From assembly GCA_009780025.1 (NCBI GenBank), contig WRAV01000001.1, positions 55,677 through 119,676 on the forward strand: a DNA stretch of 64,000 nt, given 5' to 3'. This stretch comes from Oscillospiraceae bacterium. Lineage in GTDB: Bacteria > Bacillota > Clostridia > Oscillospirales > Ruminococcaceae. Shown here piece by piece: positions 23,210 through 31,755 of this stretch. The notes beneath the pieces were generated by a model that saw nothing but the letters and a program-made list of their open reading frames with translations, was not told the origin of the DNA and did no database searches. Position numbers and translations under genes: made by a program. Position 1 is the first letter of the stretch. Every line of letters starts with the position of its first letter.

Positions 23210-23592
23210 AAGACTTAGCAATAGAAAAAATCAAAAAGGAGCTTGCGCTTATCAAGGGCGACCGCTATGTTGAAGTTGTCAAAAAACCCACGGCGGAGGC
23301 TCTCATAGAATTTTGCAAACAAGACGCAGAGTTTGCGCAGGCTGTTGTTCAGCAGGACAAATCCCTCGGGGAATGTCTAAAAAGCATCATGAGTGGGTGC
23401 GGCAACGGGATCTCCGACATCACCGTGTATCGAAAAGCTGTGCAGTTTTATTTCCCGGGCGCCGACGTCCGCATGAAGATGACCGTTGACCTCTGCGCTT
23501 CGGTTAACAGCGGCGCGGATGACGCGGCCAGCGAAGAACCCACGAAAGCGCCGGATGTCGGCATCACACTCGACCTGACGGACTTTCTGTGA
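23206..23592 (+). CDS. PcfK-like protein
   Basis: 128 residues, starting MKDLAIEKIKKELALIKGDR, with CLKSIMSGCGNGISD in the middle and an acidic tail. It matches PcfK of conjugative plasmid pCF10-type regions, of unknown role. ATG 23206 overlaps the methyltransferase stop by 4 nt. It is followed by PcfJ, the usual pair. Confidence 0.75.
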   Translation: MKDLAIEKIKKELALIKGDRYVEVVKKPTAEALIEFCKQDAEFAQAVVQQDKSLGECLKSIMSGCGNGISDITVYRKAVQFYFPGADVRMKMTVDLCASVNSGADDAASEEPTKAPDVGITLDLTDFL

Positions 23593-23603
23593 GGTGAGCT
23601 ACC

Positions 23604-25334
23604 ATGAGTGAACGCGAACAAGCGGAAAGGCTGGCAAAGGCCGCACCACCGTTGTCTGACAAAGAGCTTGCGGAAATCAACGCGAAATACACCGCCTACA
23701 TATTCCGGGATCGTAAAAAGCGCGAGATATGGGCTACCTGCTGCGGTCGACATGAGATTATTCCCAAAAAAGAGTACACCGATGGCCAACACACGGTTAT
23801 GATTGCGGACCATCAAGGCGAGTCACACGGGCGGGGTAACTACTACTCATCCGCCGAAAATGCCGCAAACCATCAGCGCCATTCCACACCGTGCCCTTTT
23901 TGTGGGGAAGAAGCTTATGTCAAAGAGCTTGGACGCACCGGCATGCGCGACAATCTCGCATCGTACCGGAGGTTCGTTGCCATAAAGTGGCACAGAGGTG
24001 CCTTGTGGGCCCGGGTGTACTACACCGCCAAAAAGTATGGCAGTGACAGGGGCTTGACCGCTCGACCCAGCTGGCAGCTTTACAAGGTTTATCGGTTCAA
24101 GCCCGGGGAAGCCATATGCGCTAATAGCTACGGCTGGGGTTGCGATTTTTACAGTGTGGATAGAATGGCCGAGCCTCCCAAAAAGTTGCCGCTAAAGTTT
24201 TACGAGCCGTTCCCATACAACAGCAGTGAAGGGATGGGGTACACGTTGGTTGGGGTTGATGAAATCAAAAAAAGCCCCTTAAAATACTGCGGGCATGAGG
24301 ACTTTTTTGACCACAGCGGGCACTATATGCGCTTTCTTGCAGTCTGCTGCTTTTACCCCCGCCAGGTCGAGATGCTCATGAAAACCGGGATGAAGGGTGC
24401 TGTGAAAGACTTTGTTGAGGGGCGAAAAAAGAATGCCGCAGCATTCAATTGGAGCGAGGAAAACCCGCTGGCGTCGTTCCAACTCAGCAAAGCCGAGATG
24501 AGCGAGTATCTCGCCGGCGAGAAAAATCTCACCGCCCTGGCTTATTACAAGCAGTTCCGGCGAAAGAAAATCAGCTGTACCATCTCCGAGGTCGAGGAAA
24601 CCATGAGACACGCGCCATACACGAAGGACAAATCGTTGATTAAGTGTTTGAAGGGTTACACAATCGAACCGGGCCGCTGGAATGCCTATATACTGCGGGA
24701 AACACAGACAGAAAACGGCAGAAAGAAAAGCAAGTTCACGGCGGTGCGTGATATTTCTCAGCTCTGGATTGACTATATTGATGCGGCTGTAACTCTAGGC
24801 TATGACCTTACCAACCCGTTAATGCTAATGCCCAGAGGGATTCGCAAGAAACATGATGCCGCGGCAAAGTCAGCAGCAGCGATCATAGCCGCCCGGCTCA
24901 AGGCAGAGCTCGGGGAAAAGGAAAAAGCCCGGCTTGAGCAGGTAACTGCGCGGTATGGGTTCGCGGGCGAGCAATACGTCATAGTGGCGCCCATAGACTC
25001 CGAGGACATCGTCAACGAAGGGAAAGCTCTCAAGCACTGTGTTGGCGGGTACGCCGAGCGACATATGAACGGAAAGCTAACCATTATGTTCCTACGATCT
25101 GCGTCTGCACCATGCACCCCGCTTGTGACCATTGAGATGAACGGCGACAAAATGGTTCAACTTCATGGGTACAACAACGACAAGAACGCAAAAATAAAGC
25201 CCCGCGAAAAATATGCCGATATTCTTGACCCTTGGCTCAAATGGGTTAAGGCCGGCAGTAAGCGCGACAAGGAAGGGAACCCTGTGCCGCCTCGCAAGAG
25301 ACAAGTGCGGCAGCGAGTGCAGGTATCCGCATAG
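23604..25334 (+). CDS. PcfJ-like protein
   Basis: 576 residues. An N-terminal part with CPFCGEEAYVK (zinc-like) and a C-terminal PcfJ core, LKHCVGGYAERHMNGKLTIM followed by VTIEMNGDKMVQLHG. The family is common in phages and conjugative elements without a known biochemical role. ATG 23604 with GTGAGG upstream, 11 nt after pcfK. Confidence 0.8.
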   Translation: MSEREQAERLAKAAPPLSDKELAEINAKYTAYIFRDRKKREIWATCCGRHEIIPKKEYTDGQHTVMIADHQGESHGRGNYYSSAENAANHQRHSTPCPFCGEEAYVKELGRTGMRDNLASYRRFVAIKWHRGALWARVYYTAKKYGSDRGLTARPSWQLYKVYRFKPGEAICANSYGWGCDFYSVDRMAEPPKKLPLKFYEPFPYNSSEGMGYTLVGVDEIKKSPLKYCGHEDFFDHSGHYMRFLAVCCFYPRQVEMLMKTGMKGAVKDFVEGRKKNAAAFNWSEENPLASFQLSKAEMSEYLAGEKNLTALAYYKQFRRKKISCTISEVEETMRHAPYTKDKSLIKCLKGYTIEPGRWNAYILRETQTENGRKKSKFTAVRDISQLWIDYIDAAVTLGYDLTNPLMLMPRGIRKKHDAAAKSAAAIIAARLKAELGEKEKARLEQVTARYGFAGEQYVIVAPIDSEDIVNEGKALKHCVGGYAERHMNGKLTIMFLRSASAPCTPLVTIEMNGDKMVQLHGYNNDKNAKIKPREKYADILDPWLKWVKAGSKRDKEGNPVPPRKRQVRQRVQVSA

Positions 25335-25350
25335 AAAGGAGTATCCCACC

Positions 25351-26664
25351 ATGAACCCACATATTTTCCCCGAGTGCGAAGGCTGTCAAGACCATAGCTA
25401 CACCTACGACAACAAATACATAAACCGGCTCGAGGGGTCGAGCGAAGCCGTCACCCGGATTGTTGTTGAGCCGCAAACCCACTACTGCCTGGCGGTAGGT
25501 GGGTTGTATCACAAGCTCATCCCGGGTCACCGGCCACTTAGTTGCACAAGACTTTCCCAACCTACTGAACAGGAGGAACCACCAATGTTTACAGACACAA
25601 CCGCCGCTGTTGTGACGGGCGCCGCTATAACTGACCACCGCGACTTGGGCGTTATTACCGCAGAGATTCATTTTTACAAAAAGCAGGCCGGCGAAGCTAT
25701 CCTCGAGATTGGCAACCGGCTGAACGAGGCCAAGGAGCAGCTTCAGCACGGCGAGTGGCTGGAATGGCTTGAAGGCAAGATCGAGTTTTCCGATGCCACG
25801 GCGCAGCGTTTTATGCGCCTAGCCCGGGAATATTCAAATCCCGCACTGGTGACGGATTTGGGAACGTCAAAGGCTCTTGTACTTTTGGCCCTGCCGCCGG
25901 CCGAGCGTGAGGAGTTTATCTCCGAAACCCACGATGTGGGCGGAGAGGAGAAGAGCGTCCAAGATATGAGTAAGCGCGAACTCGACCGGGCCGTGCGTGA
26001 ACGGGCCGAAGCCCTCGAAGCCAAGGCCGCCGCTGAAGCTGCCGCTGCTGAGGCTCATAGGATTTCCGAGGAAAGTGCCGCTGCCTTGCGCGCGGCCGAC
26101 GACCGCACCGCCCAAGCCGCTGCCGAAGCAGAACGCGTACAAGCGGAGAAGCAGGCGCTAGAGGCCGAGCTAGAGACCCTACGCAACGCTGAGCCGGTGC
26201 CGGCCGAGGAACCCGACCAGCAGACCTTTGAAGCCATCCGCAAAGAGGCCGCCAAGACCGCCAAAAAGGAAGCCGAGGAGAAGCTCAAGAAAAAGATCGC
26301 CGCAGCTGACGAGGCTAAGACCAAGGCCGAGCATGATGTTGCCGCCGCCCAGGCAGAGCGCGATCATATCAAACTGGAGCGAGAACGGGCGCAGGCGGCC
26401 GCCGCTGATAGAATCACCCAACTAGAGAAGCAACTGAAAGTGGCGTCCTCTGAATCGGTAACCATCTTTAAAACCCACTATGAGAACGCCCAAGGGTGCA
26501 TAAATAGCATGATTGGCTGCCTTATGAAGCTGGAGGACGACCCGGACACTCGCGCCAAGCTGACGGCCGCGCTACGTGCCTTGTGCGAGAAGACGGTGCA
26601 GGCGCTCCCGGATCCGGTGCAAGAAGCGCCATATGGCAACGAGAGCGAGGAGGAGTCGGCGTGA
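25351..26664 (+). CDS. DUF3102 protein with in-frame Cys-containing N-terminal extension
   Basis: This is the longest well-supported reading: ATG 25351 has AAAGGAG 10 nt upstream, and no stop intervenes before the DUF3102 start at 25585. The first 78 residues include CEGCQDH and HYCLAVGG and resemble the small Cys-rich proteins elsewhere in this operon. A second strong site, AGGAGG, precedes ATG 25585. Either two products are made from one frame or the stop of a former small gene was lost. Confidence 0.5.
   Translation: MNPHIFPECEGCQDHSYTYDNKYINRLEGSSEAVTRIVVEPQTHYCLAVGGLYHKLIPGHRPLSCTRLSQPTEQEEPPMFTDTTAAVVTGAAITDHRDLGVITAEIHFYKKQAGEAILEIGNRLNEAKEQLQHGEWLEWLEGKIEFSDATAQRFMRLAREYSNPALVTDLGTSKALVLLALPPAEREEFISETHDVGGEEKSVQDMSKRELDRAVRERAEALEAKAAAEAAAAEAHRISEESAAALRAADDRTAQAAAEAERVQAEKQALEAELETLRNAEPVPAEEPDQQTFEAIRKEAAKTAKKEAEEKLKKKIAAADEAKTKAEHDVAAAQAERDHIKLERERAQAAAADRITQLEKQLKVASSESVTIFKTHYENAQGCINSMIGCLMKLEDDPDTRAKLTAALRALCEKTVQALPDPVQEAPYGNESEEESA
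25585..26664 (+). CDS. DUF3102 domain protein
   Basis: 359 residues from ATG 25585 with AGGAGG 8 nt upstream. The N-terminal DUF3102 part (ITAEIHFYKKQAGEAILEIG, WLEGKIEFSDATAQRFMRLA) is found in phage and plasmid proteins. It is followed by a very long Ala/Glu-rich coiled coil (residues about 140-290) and a small helical C-terminal domain. Possibly a DNA-associated scaffold; function not known. Confidence 0.8.
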   Translation: MFTDTTAAVVTGAAITDHRDLGVITAEIHFYKKQAGEAILEIGNRLNEAKEQLQHGEWLEWLEGKIEFSDATAQRFMRLAREYSNPALVTDLGTSKALVLLALPPAEREEFISETHDVGGEEKSVQDMSKRELDRAVRERAEALEAKAAAEAAAAEAHRISEESAAALRAADDRTAQAAAEAERVQAEKQALEAELETLRNAEPVPAEEPDQQTFEAIRKEAAKTAKKEAEEKLKKKIAAADEAKTKAEHDVAAAQAERDHIKLERERAQAAAADRITQLEKQLKVASSESVTIFKTHYENAQGCINSMIGCLMKLEDDPDTRAKLTAALRALCEKTVQALPDPVQEAPYGNESEEESA

Positions 26665-26891
26665 AAAATAAGCTGACCGACCTCAACAACCACCTTTTCG
26701 CCCAACTGGAGCGATTGGGAGACGAAGATTTATCCGGGGATGCGCTTGAAGCAGAAATTAGCCGCACAAAGGCAATCACCGCTGTGGCCGGACAAATCAT
26801 CTCCGGGGGTTCTCTCATGCTGAGCGCGGTGAAGTTATCCACCGAATACTCAGATGCTGGAAAGAAAATGCCTCTCTTGTTGGAGGATTAG
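26661..26891 (+). CDS. small conserved phage protein
   Basis: 76 residues: LTDLNNHLFAQLERLGDEDL then EAEISRTKAITAVAGQIIS, a helical family common in Firmicute phages beside HNH genes. GTG 26661 overlaps the previous stop, and GAGGAGG lies 8 nt upstream. Function unknown. Confidence 0.7.
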   Translation: MKNKLTDLNNHLFAQLERLGDEDLSGDALEAEISRTKAITAVAGQIISGGSLMLSAVKLSTEYSDAGKKMPLLLED

Positions 26892-26894
26892 GCC

Positions 26895-27524
26895 GTGAAT
26901 GGGCATAAGTACACGTCCGAGCAGAGGATTTATCTGTACCGCATGGCTTGGGGTAGTAGTACGGCGGAGCTGACCGAGATGTTTAATCGCAAGTTTGGGC
27001 TGGAGCTGAAACAATCGCAGATTAAGAGCTTTTTGTCGAACCACGGGGTGCGCACGGGTCACGATACTCGCTTCAAGCCCGGGCAGCAATCGCACAACAA
27101 GGGCAAAAGGGGATATTATGCGGCAGGTGCTGAAAAAGGGTGGTTCAAGTCTGGACAGATGCCACAGACATATAGGCCAGTCGGTTCAGAGCGCGTCAAT
27201 GTGGATGGCTATGTCGAAGTAAAAATCGCTGATCCCAAGACGTGGCGTGCCAAGCACGTTGTCATATGGGAACAGGCGCACGGCCCGGTTCCAAAAGGCC
27301 ACGTTGTTATTTTCGGTGACGGTAACCGCTTAAATTCCCAGCTGGCTAATCTAATCTTAGTCTCGCGCAGCCAGCTTGCTATGCTGAATAAGTACGGATT
27401 GATAGGTGCGAGTGTAGAGTTTACCAAGGCTGGTGTTACGGTCGCCGACCTGCATCTCAAAGTTGGGGAACGCAAGCGTGAGCAGAAAGGAACAAACAGT
27501 AATGATGAACCGCAGCAAGATTGA
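26895..27524 (+). CDS. HNH endonuclease
   Basis: 209 residues. An N-terminal DNA-binding region with a helix-turn-helix pattern (YLYRMAWGSSTAELTEMFNR), then the HNH_3-type core (HVVIWEQAHGPVPKGHVVIF, GDGNRLNSQLANLILVSR). It could be a homing nuclease or a phage DNA-processing nuclease. Start GTG 26895. The 3' end overlaps the next gene by 23 nt. Confidence 0.85.
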   Translation: MNGHKYTSEQRIYLYRMAWGSSTAELTEMFNRKFGLELKQSQIKSFLSNHGVRTGHDTRFKPGQQSHNKGKRGYYAAGAEKGWFKSGQMPQTYRPVGSERVNVDGYVEVKIADPKTWRAKHVVIWEQAHGPVPKGHVVIFGDGNRLNSQLANLILVSRSQLAMLNKYGLIGASVEFTKAGVTVADLHLKVGERKREQKGTNSNDEPQQD

Positions 27525-28443
27525 CTGGACCGACTTCTCATGGAATCCAATCACCGGTTGCCGCCACGATTGCGCATACTGCTACGCCGCCAAGCAGGCC
27601 AAGCGGTTTTGCGGAGATGTAAGGCTCAACAAGACTTCACCTCAGTTGCAGACGCAGGGCGATGGGCTGTACATACTGGAGCAGCCGTTCCGCAACAGTG
27701 CTGACAAAGTTATTCCCCTGCCGGCCGGGTTCGAGCCTACGCTCCACAAGTACCGGTTGAGTATGCCGGCCGAAAAGAAACTGCCCGCCAACATCTTTGT
27801 CGGTTCAATGGCTGACGTTTTCGGGGAGTGGGTACCGGACGAGTGGATAAAAGCCGTGTTTGAGGCTTGCGCGGCGGCACCGTGGCACAACTATATGTTT
27901 TTGACCAAGAACCCCGGGCGGTACACCGAGCTCGCCAGCAAAGAGATCCTCCCCAAAACGCCTAACATCTGGTTGGGCTCTACGGTAACAACGCAGGAGG
28001 ATATGTTCTGGTGGAGCGGTTACCACTACCACAACACCTTCGTGAGCATAGAGCCACTGCTGGCAGAGTTTGAGCTACCTGGCAGCCTTAAAAAGAAGGC
28101 GGACTGGATTATCATCGGCGCCGAAACTGGTAACCGCAAGGGTAAAGTAGCGCCAGAGCGTACCTGGATAGAGAACATCGTCGCCGCCTGCCGTGCTACC
28201 GAAACCCCGGTGTTTATGAAAGATAACCTTGCCAGCGTTTGGGGCGCACCGCTGATACAGGAATACCCTGCCCAGCTGACCACACCATCTTGGGAGCATC
28301 GCCCGGTGCACAAGGTTTTTGTCGAAAGCGTCCGGGACAAAAAGAAGTGCCAGCAGTGCGGCACTAGCGTGCAGGGCAAGCCTGCCTGGCGAATATCGGC
28401 TCGGTTTTATATCTGCGAGGGTTGCTACGAGGGAGGGGTGTAG
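27502..28443 (+). CDS. Gp37/Gp68-type (DUF5131) radical-SAM-like phage protein
   Basis: 313 residues. It begins KIDWTDFSWNPITGCRHDCA and continues YCYA, so the cysteines are spaced C-x3-C-x2-C as in radical SAM enzymes. A zinc-ribbon-like end is present (CQQCGTS, CEGC). The family occurs in phages and in bacterial operons; substrate unknown. ATG 27502 with AAAGGA upstream. Lies near a second radical-SAM-like gene at 29279. Confidence 0.8.
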   Translation: MMNRSKIDWTDFSWNPITGCRHDCAYCYAAKQAKRFCGDVRLNKTSPQLQTQGDGLYILEQPFRNSADKVIPLPAGFEPTLHKYRLSMPAEKKLPANIFVGSMADVFGEWVPDEWIKAVFEACAAAPWHNYMFLTKNPGRYTELASKEILPKTPNIWLGSTVTTQEDMFWWSGYHYHNTFVSIEPLLAEFELPGSLKKKADWIIIGAETGNRKGKVAPERTWIENIVAACRATETPVFMKDNLASVWGAPLIQEYPAQLTTPSWEHRPVHKVFVESVRDKKKCQQCGTSVQGKPAWRISARFYICEGCYEGGV

Positions 28444-28445
28444 GT

Positions 28446-28892
28446 ATGTCGACTAAATGCTGTGGGAGTTGCCTACACTTCGCTTATGAAGATGTTGGTG
28501 GCTGGGGGATTTGTATGTACGCCACCAAGGAAGACGGCAACGAACATTGCAGCGGTGGCAAGGATTGCGAAGATTGGGTTGAGCGTCCCGAGGAAACCGA
28601 TGTCGAGCTAGTCGACCGCGCGCGTATTCTGAGGCAGGCCATAGATGCATACGGCCCAACCGCTCAGATGACTATGATGGTCGAGGAATGTTCCGAGCTT
28701 ATTAAAGCGCTATGTAAGCACCAGCGCGACAGCGGCGGTACTTACGCCGATAATGTTTGTGAGGAAATCGCCGATGTGCAAATAGTCCTTGATCAGATGA
28801 AGATGATTTTCAGCCCATACACAATTGCCCAATTTGAGGAGCAGAAGCTGAAACGGCTCAGAGAACGCTTGGAGGAGATTGACCATGCCTAA
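28446..28892 (+). CDS. Cys-rich domain fused to a MazG-like domain
   Basis: 148 residues. The N-terminal 45 have six cysteines (KCCGSCLHF, CMYA, HCSGGKDCEDW). The C-terminal part is a MazG-type all-alpha NTP pyrophosphohydrolase: MVEECSELIKALCKHQ supplies E-E-x-x-E and EEIADVQIVLDQM the E-x-x-D. It may clear modified or competing nucleotides. ATG 28446 is close after the previous stop. Confidence 0.75.
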   Translation: MSTKCCGSCLHFAYEDVGGWGICMYATKEDGNEHCSGGKDCEDWVERPEETDVELVDRARILRQAIDAYGPTAQMTMMVEECSELIKALCKHQRDSGGTYADNVCEEIADVQIVLDQMKMIFSPYTIAQFEEQKLKRLRERLEEIDHA

Positions 28893-29058
28893 AGAAAAAA
28901 TCTGCGGCAACTGCTACTGGCGCAGGCCGGACAAAGATGGCCCAAGAAAACCGGGCGGCGGGTGGCAAGTTTGGGAGTGCGCAAATGTTGAAAGTACGTA
29001 TTTTGCTGAGGAGACTGATTATAACGGCATCTGCGAAAGTTGGGAGGAGCGGGAATGA
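28885..29058 (+). CDS. 57-aa Cys-rich protein
   Basis: Starts MPKEKICGNCYWRRPDKDG and ends SWEEREE; four cysteines (CGNC, C32, C50) suggest a zinc knuckle like that of the preceding MazG fusion, of which it is a stand-alone relative. TGGAGGAG precedes ATG 28885, which overlaps the previous stop by 8 nt. Confidence 0.6.
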   Translation: MPKEKICGNCYWRRPDKDGPRKPGGGWQVWECANVESTYFAEETDYNGICESWEERE

Positions 29059-29282
29059 GCAGAATGAGAGCCGTAGCGGGCAGCTACAAAGTTTACGACG
29101 GAGGCTGGAAGGTCGTCGATTTTGAGATGGGCTATTTCCATGGATGGGGGCAGGTCAGCACAGAGTTTGAAAATGGCGGGGTGACTGATACCATTGCCAT
29201 TGTCGAGCTGCCAGACGGGAGTATCGTCACCCCGGCACCGGGCGATATTCGGTTTTTGGACGCTGTGGAGGTACAGCAATGA
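29055..29282 (+). CDS. hypothetical small protein
   Basis: 75 residues, beta-rich (VAGSYKVYDGGWKVVDFEMG; TIAIVELPDGSIVTPAPGDI). ATG 29055 overlaps the previous stop (ATGA), and the stop overlaps the next ATG, so it is tightly coupled to the radical SAM gene downstream. Not recognised. Confidence 0.6.
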   Translation: MSRMRAVAGSYKVYDGGWKVVDFEMGYFHGWGQVSTEFENGGVTDTIAIVELPDGSIVTPAPGDIRFLDAVEVQQ

Positions 29283-30154
29283 GGATACAAAGCCTTTCGG
29301 TCGTAGTACCCACCGGGCGATGCATCAATGAGTGTAAATTCTGTGTGAGCCGGATGCGCACCGAAGATTACAAGAATCAAATGGACGACAACAAGCCGTT
29401 CTACGACCTTTATCTGAAAGACTACATAAAGCGGCTTGAGTTCGCGCGGGACAACGGGTGCAACACTGCAATTTTGACCGGCAACGGCGAGCCACAGCAG
29501 AACCGACGATTCCTTACCGACTTTGGATTGTTTATGATGTTGCTCGAGCGCCCGTTCCGCAACATCGAAATGCAAACGACTGGCGTGTTGTTGGATGAGC
29601 CGTACCTACGGTTTTTGCGCAATCATGTTGGAGTCAGCACCATTAGCCTGTCGATTTCGTCGTTCCACTGGCCTACAAACTCAGAGTTTAACGGTATGCC
29701 CGAAAAGCTACAGGTTCGGTTGACGACACTCTGCCATCAGATTAAGAAGTACGACTTCAATTTGCGGCTATCAATCAACCTTACAAGTGACTTTGACCAA
29801 ATGGAAACGAAGCACATTTTTCTCGGGTGCAAGGAGGACTTCGGCGCCGACCAAGTGACGTTCCGAGTATTATACCAAAGCGAGGGCAAGGACACTTCGC
29901 AAGACAAATGGATTGAGGAAAACGCCGCAAAGGCCGACACGGTGGATGGAATCAAGAACTATATCAAAACAAACGGTGTTGCATTGGAGCGTTTAGAGTT
30001 CGGCCAAACCCGGTACTCAGTGCACGGCATGTCTGTTGTGCTAGATGATGACTGCATGAGCAAAGAAGTCAAAGAATCACTGAAGTATCTGATTCTGCGC
30101 CCGGATTGCAAGCTGTACAGCAAGTGGGATGATAAGGCAAGTTTGATTTTTTAG
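29279..30154 (+). CDS. radical SAM protein, substrate unknown
   Basis: 291 residues. GRCINECKFCVSRM gives the C-x3-C-x2-C iron-sulfur motif near residue 15, and a Gly-rich TILTGNGEP-like strand (TAILTGNGEPQQ) follows as in the SAM-binding sheet. C-terminal part is unlike QueE, NrdG or SPL. It overlaps the 75-aa gene by 4 nt. A phage radical SAM enzyme near MazG-like and Cys-rich proteins hints at nucleotide or tRNA chemistry (inference). Confidence 0.8.
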   Translation: MRIQSLSVVVPTGRCINECKFCVSRMRTEDYKNQMDDNKPFYDLYLKDYIKRLEFARDNGCNTAILTGNGEPQQNRRFLTDFGLFMMLLERPFRNIEMQTTGVLLDEPYLRFLRNHVGVSTISLSISSFHWPTNSEFNGMPEKLQVRLTTLCHQIKKYDFNLRLSINLTSDFDQMETKHIFLGCKEDFGADQVTFRVLYQSEGKDTSQDKWIEENAAKADTVDGIKNYIKTNGVALERLEFGQTRYSVHGMSVVLDDDCMSKEVKESLKYLILRPDCKLYSKWDDKASLIF

Positions 30155-30168
30155 GGAGGGTAGTAAAT

Positions 30169-30582
30169 ATGGCCTATAAGCAATTTGATGAAATTCGCGC
30201 CCTTTTCCCCGAGCAAAAGCCTTTGGTTTACAACTACGCACAAGGCCGGGAGATTGTCTTGGGGTTGCTGGATGAGTTGGACGAAATAACAAAAATACTC
30301 ATCACAGTGACACCAGTGCTAGACGGCGATACCCCGAAAGCACTGCTAGAGGACTTGGCGATGCGTGCGCGCCATCGTCTTAGCGGGTTAGCTGGCTACA
30401 AGGAACGCTCTCATGCATTCGAGAGAGTTGCAAGAGGGGAAATTGCAATATGTGCTCTTTGTGCTAATTGTGACGACAAACCGCTTTGCAAAAGTTGTGT
30501 AGACCACGAAGCTCCAGCTGGGTATCAATACTTTAAGTTTGACCCGGAGCGGGCTGGGCGGATGACAGAGGTCGCGCCATGA
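30169..30582 (+). CDS. hypothetical protein with C-terminal zinc motif
   Basis: 137 residues. Helical first half (EIVLGLLDELDEITKILITV), then CALCANCDDKPLCKSC, a four-cysteine cluster. ATG 30169 with GGGAGGG 9 nt upstream. The stop overlaps the rusA start (ATGA). Confidence 0.6.
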   Translation: MAYKQFDEIRALFPEQKPLVYNYAQGREIVLGLLDELDEITKILITVTPVLDGDTPKALLEDLAMRARHRLSGLAGYKERSHAFERVARGEIAICALCANCDDKPLCKSCVDHEAPAGYQYFKFDPERAGRMTEVAP

Positions 30583-31016
30583 GATTCACCGTGCCCGGCG
30601 AACCCCACGGCAAAGGCCGCCCCAAGTTCTCCACCATAGGTGGCCACGTCCGCGCCCGAACGCCTGACAAAACCGTCGTGTACGAGAACCTTGTGCGCAC
30701 CATGTTCCAGCAGGCTGCCCACAGCCGGCGCTTCCCTGATGATGCAATGCTTGACCTGCGTGTGATGGCGTACTACACCATCCCAGCCAGCGCCAGCAAA
30801 AAGCGGCGGGCGGCCATGCTGGCCGGGGAGGTTCGACCAACAAAAAAGCCGGACGCCGACAACATACTGAAGGTCGTGGCCGACAGTCTCAACGGCATAG
30901 CATACCGCGACGACGCGCAGATCGTTGACAGCCAGGTCCGCAAGTTCTACTCCGACCGCCCCCGGGTGGAAGTGATCATACAAAATGCGAAGGAGGCCCA
31001 ACATGAGCCAGAATAG
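30579..31016 (+). CDS. rusA: RusA-family Holliday junction resolvase
   Basis: 145 residues. Starts MRFTVPGEPHGKGRPKFS and has the conserved core KPDADNILKVVADSLNGIAY with RDDAQIV, whose aspartates bind the metal. It resolves branched DNA during phage recombination and before packaging. ATG 30579 overlaps the previous stop; the 3' end overlaps the next gene by 14 nt. Confidence 0.92.
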   Translation: MRFTVPGEPHGKGRPKFSTIGGHVRARTPDKTVVYENLVRTMFQQAAHSRRFPDDAMLDLRVMAYYTIPASASKKRRAAMLAGEVRPTKKPDADNILKVVADSLNGIAYRDDAQIVDSQVRKFYSDRPRVEVIIQNAKEAQHEPE

Positions 31017-31665
31017 CGCCTTTACACTTACCCTCGCCAGCGACACGTTTAACGCGCTCAAGACCGATTTTAACCAGATACTTAGGCAGGTGCTCGGTAG
31101 CATGGAGCAAAAACAGGCCGAGGACGGCTCGGTCACTATCAAGCTGAATATTGGCCTGCAACGTGACCAAGTTCCAGATCCGAGTATGCCGTATGAGGGT
31201 GCCATGCGCGAAATCATCCGCCCCCGGTTCGACCACAAGGTCACATCAAACATCCAGCTCAAGGACGAGAAGAGCGGCACGCTTTCCGGTGACTATGAGC
31301 TTGTGTGGGACAAAGACCTGTGCGAGTGGGTTATGCGCCCCATCTCCGACGGCCAGACGAGCCTGTTTGACCAAGAGCCGCCACCCAGGGCTACAACCTT
31401 CCTACCACCCACCAAAACGTGCATCGTCTGTTCAAAGCCCGCCCCTGTTCTATGCGACGCTTGCGGCTTGCCGGTTTGCCAAGACCACGCGCACCATACA
31501 GACGAGGGCGTAAATTTGTGCCCAACCCACAATACGCCGGAGGGCATTGAAAGGGCGCTTGAACGCCGCGCGCAGGGCAGTGTAGTAGATGTCGACTTTT
31601 CGCCAGCTGAAGACGATACAGCAGATGGCGGTGGCTACGACTATCAAGAGCCAGAAGAGGGATAG
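31003..31665 (+). CDS. hypothetical protein with B-box-like zinc region
   Basis: 220 residues. The N-terminal half is beta-rich (SVTIKLNIGLQRDQVP). Then CIVCSKPAPVLCDACGLPVC with QDHAHH gives a Cys/His cluster able to bind two zinc ions, followed by an acidic tail. ATG 31003 with AAGGAGG 7 nt upstream. Last early gene before the late regulator. Confidence 0.6.
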   Translation: MSQNSAFTLTLASDTFNALKTDFNQILRQVLGSMEQKQAEDGSVTIKLNIGLQRDQVPDPSMPYEGAMREIIRPRFDHKVTSNIQLKDEKSGTLSGDYELVWDKDLCEWVMRPISDGQTSLFDQEPPPRATTFLPPTKTCIVCSKPAPVLCDACGLPVCQDHAHHTDEGVNLCPTHNTPEGIERALERRAQGSVVDVDFSPAEDDTADGGGYDYQEPEEG

Positions 31666-31755
31666 CCCAGAACGGAACAAAAAGAAAAGCCGCTCCCCTT
31701 ACGGAGAACAGCCCCTACACAAGGCCATTTTACCATAAAGGGGGCGGCGTGTCAA

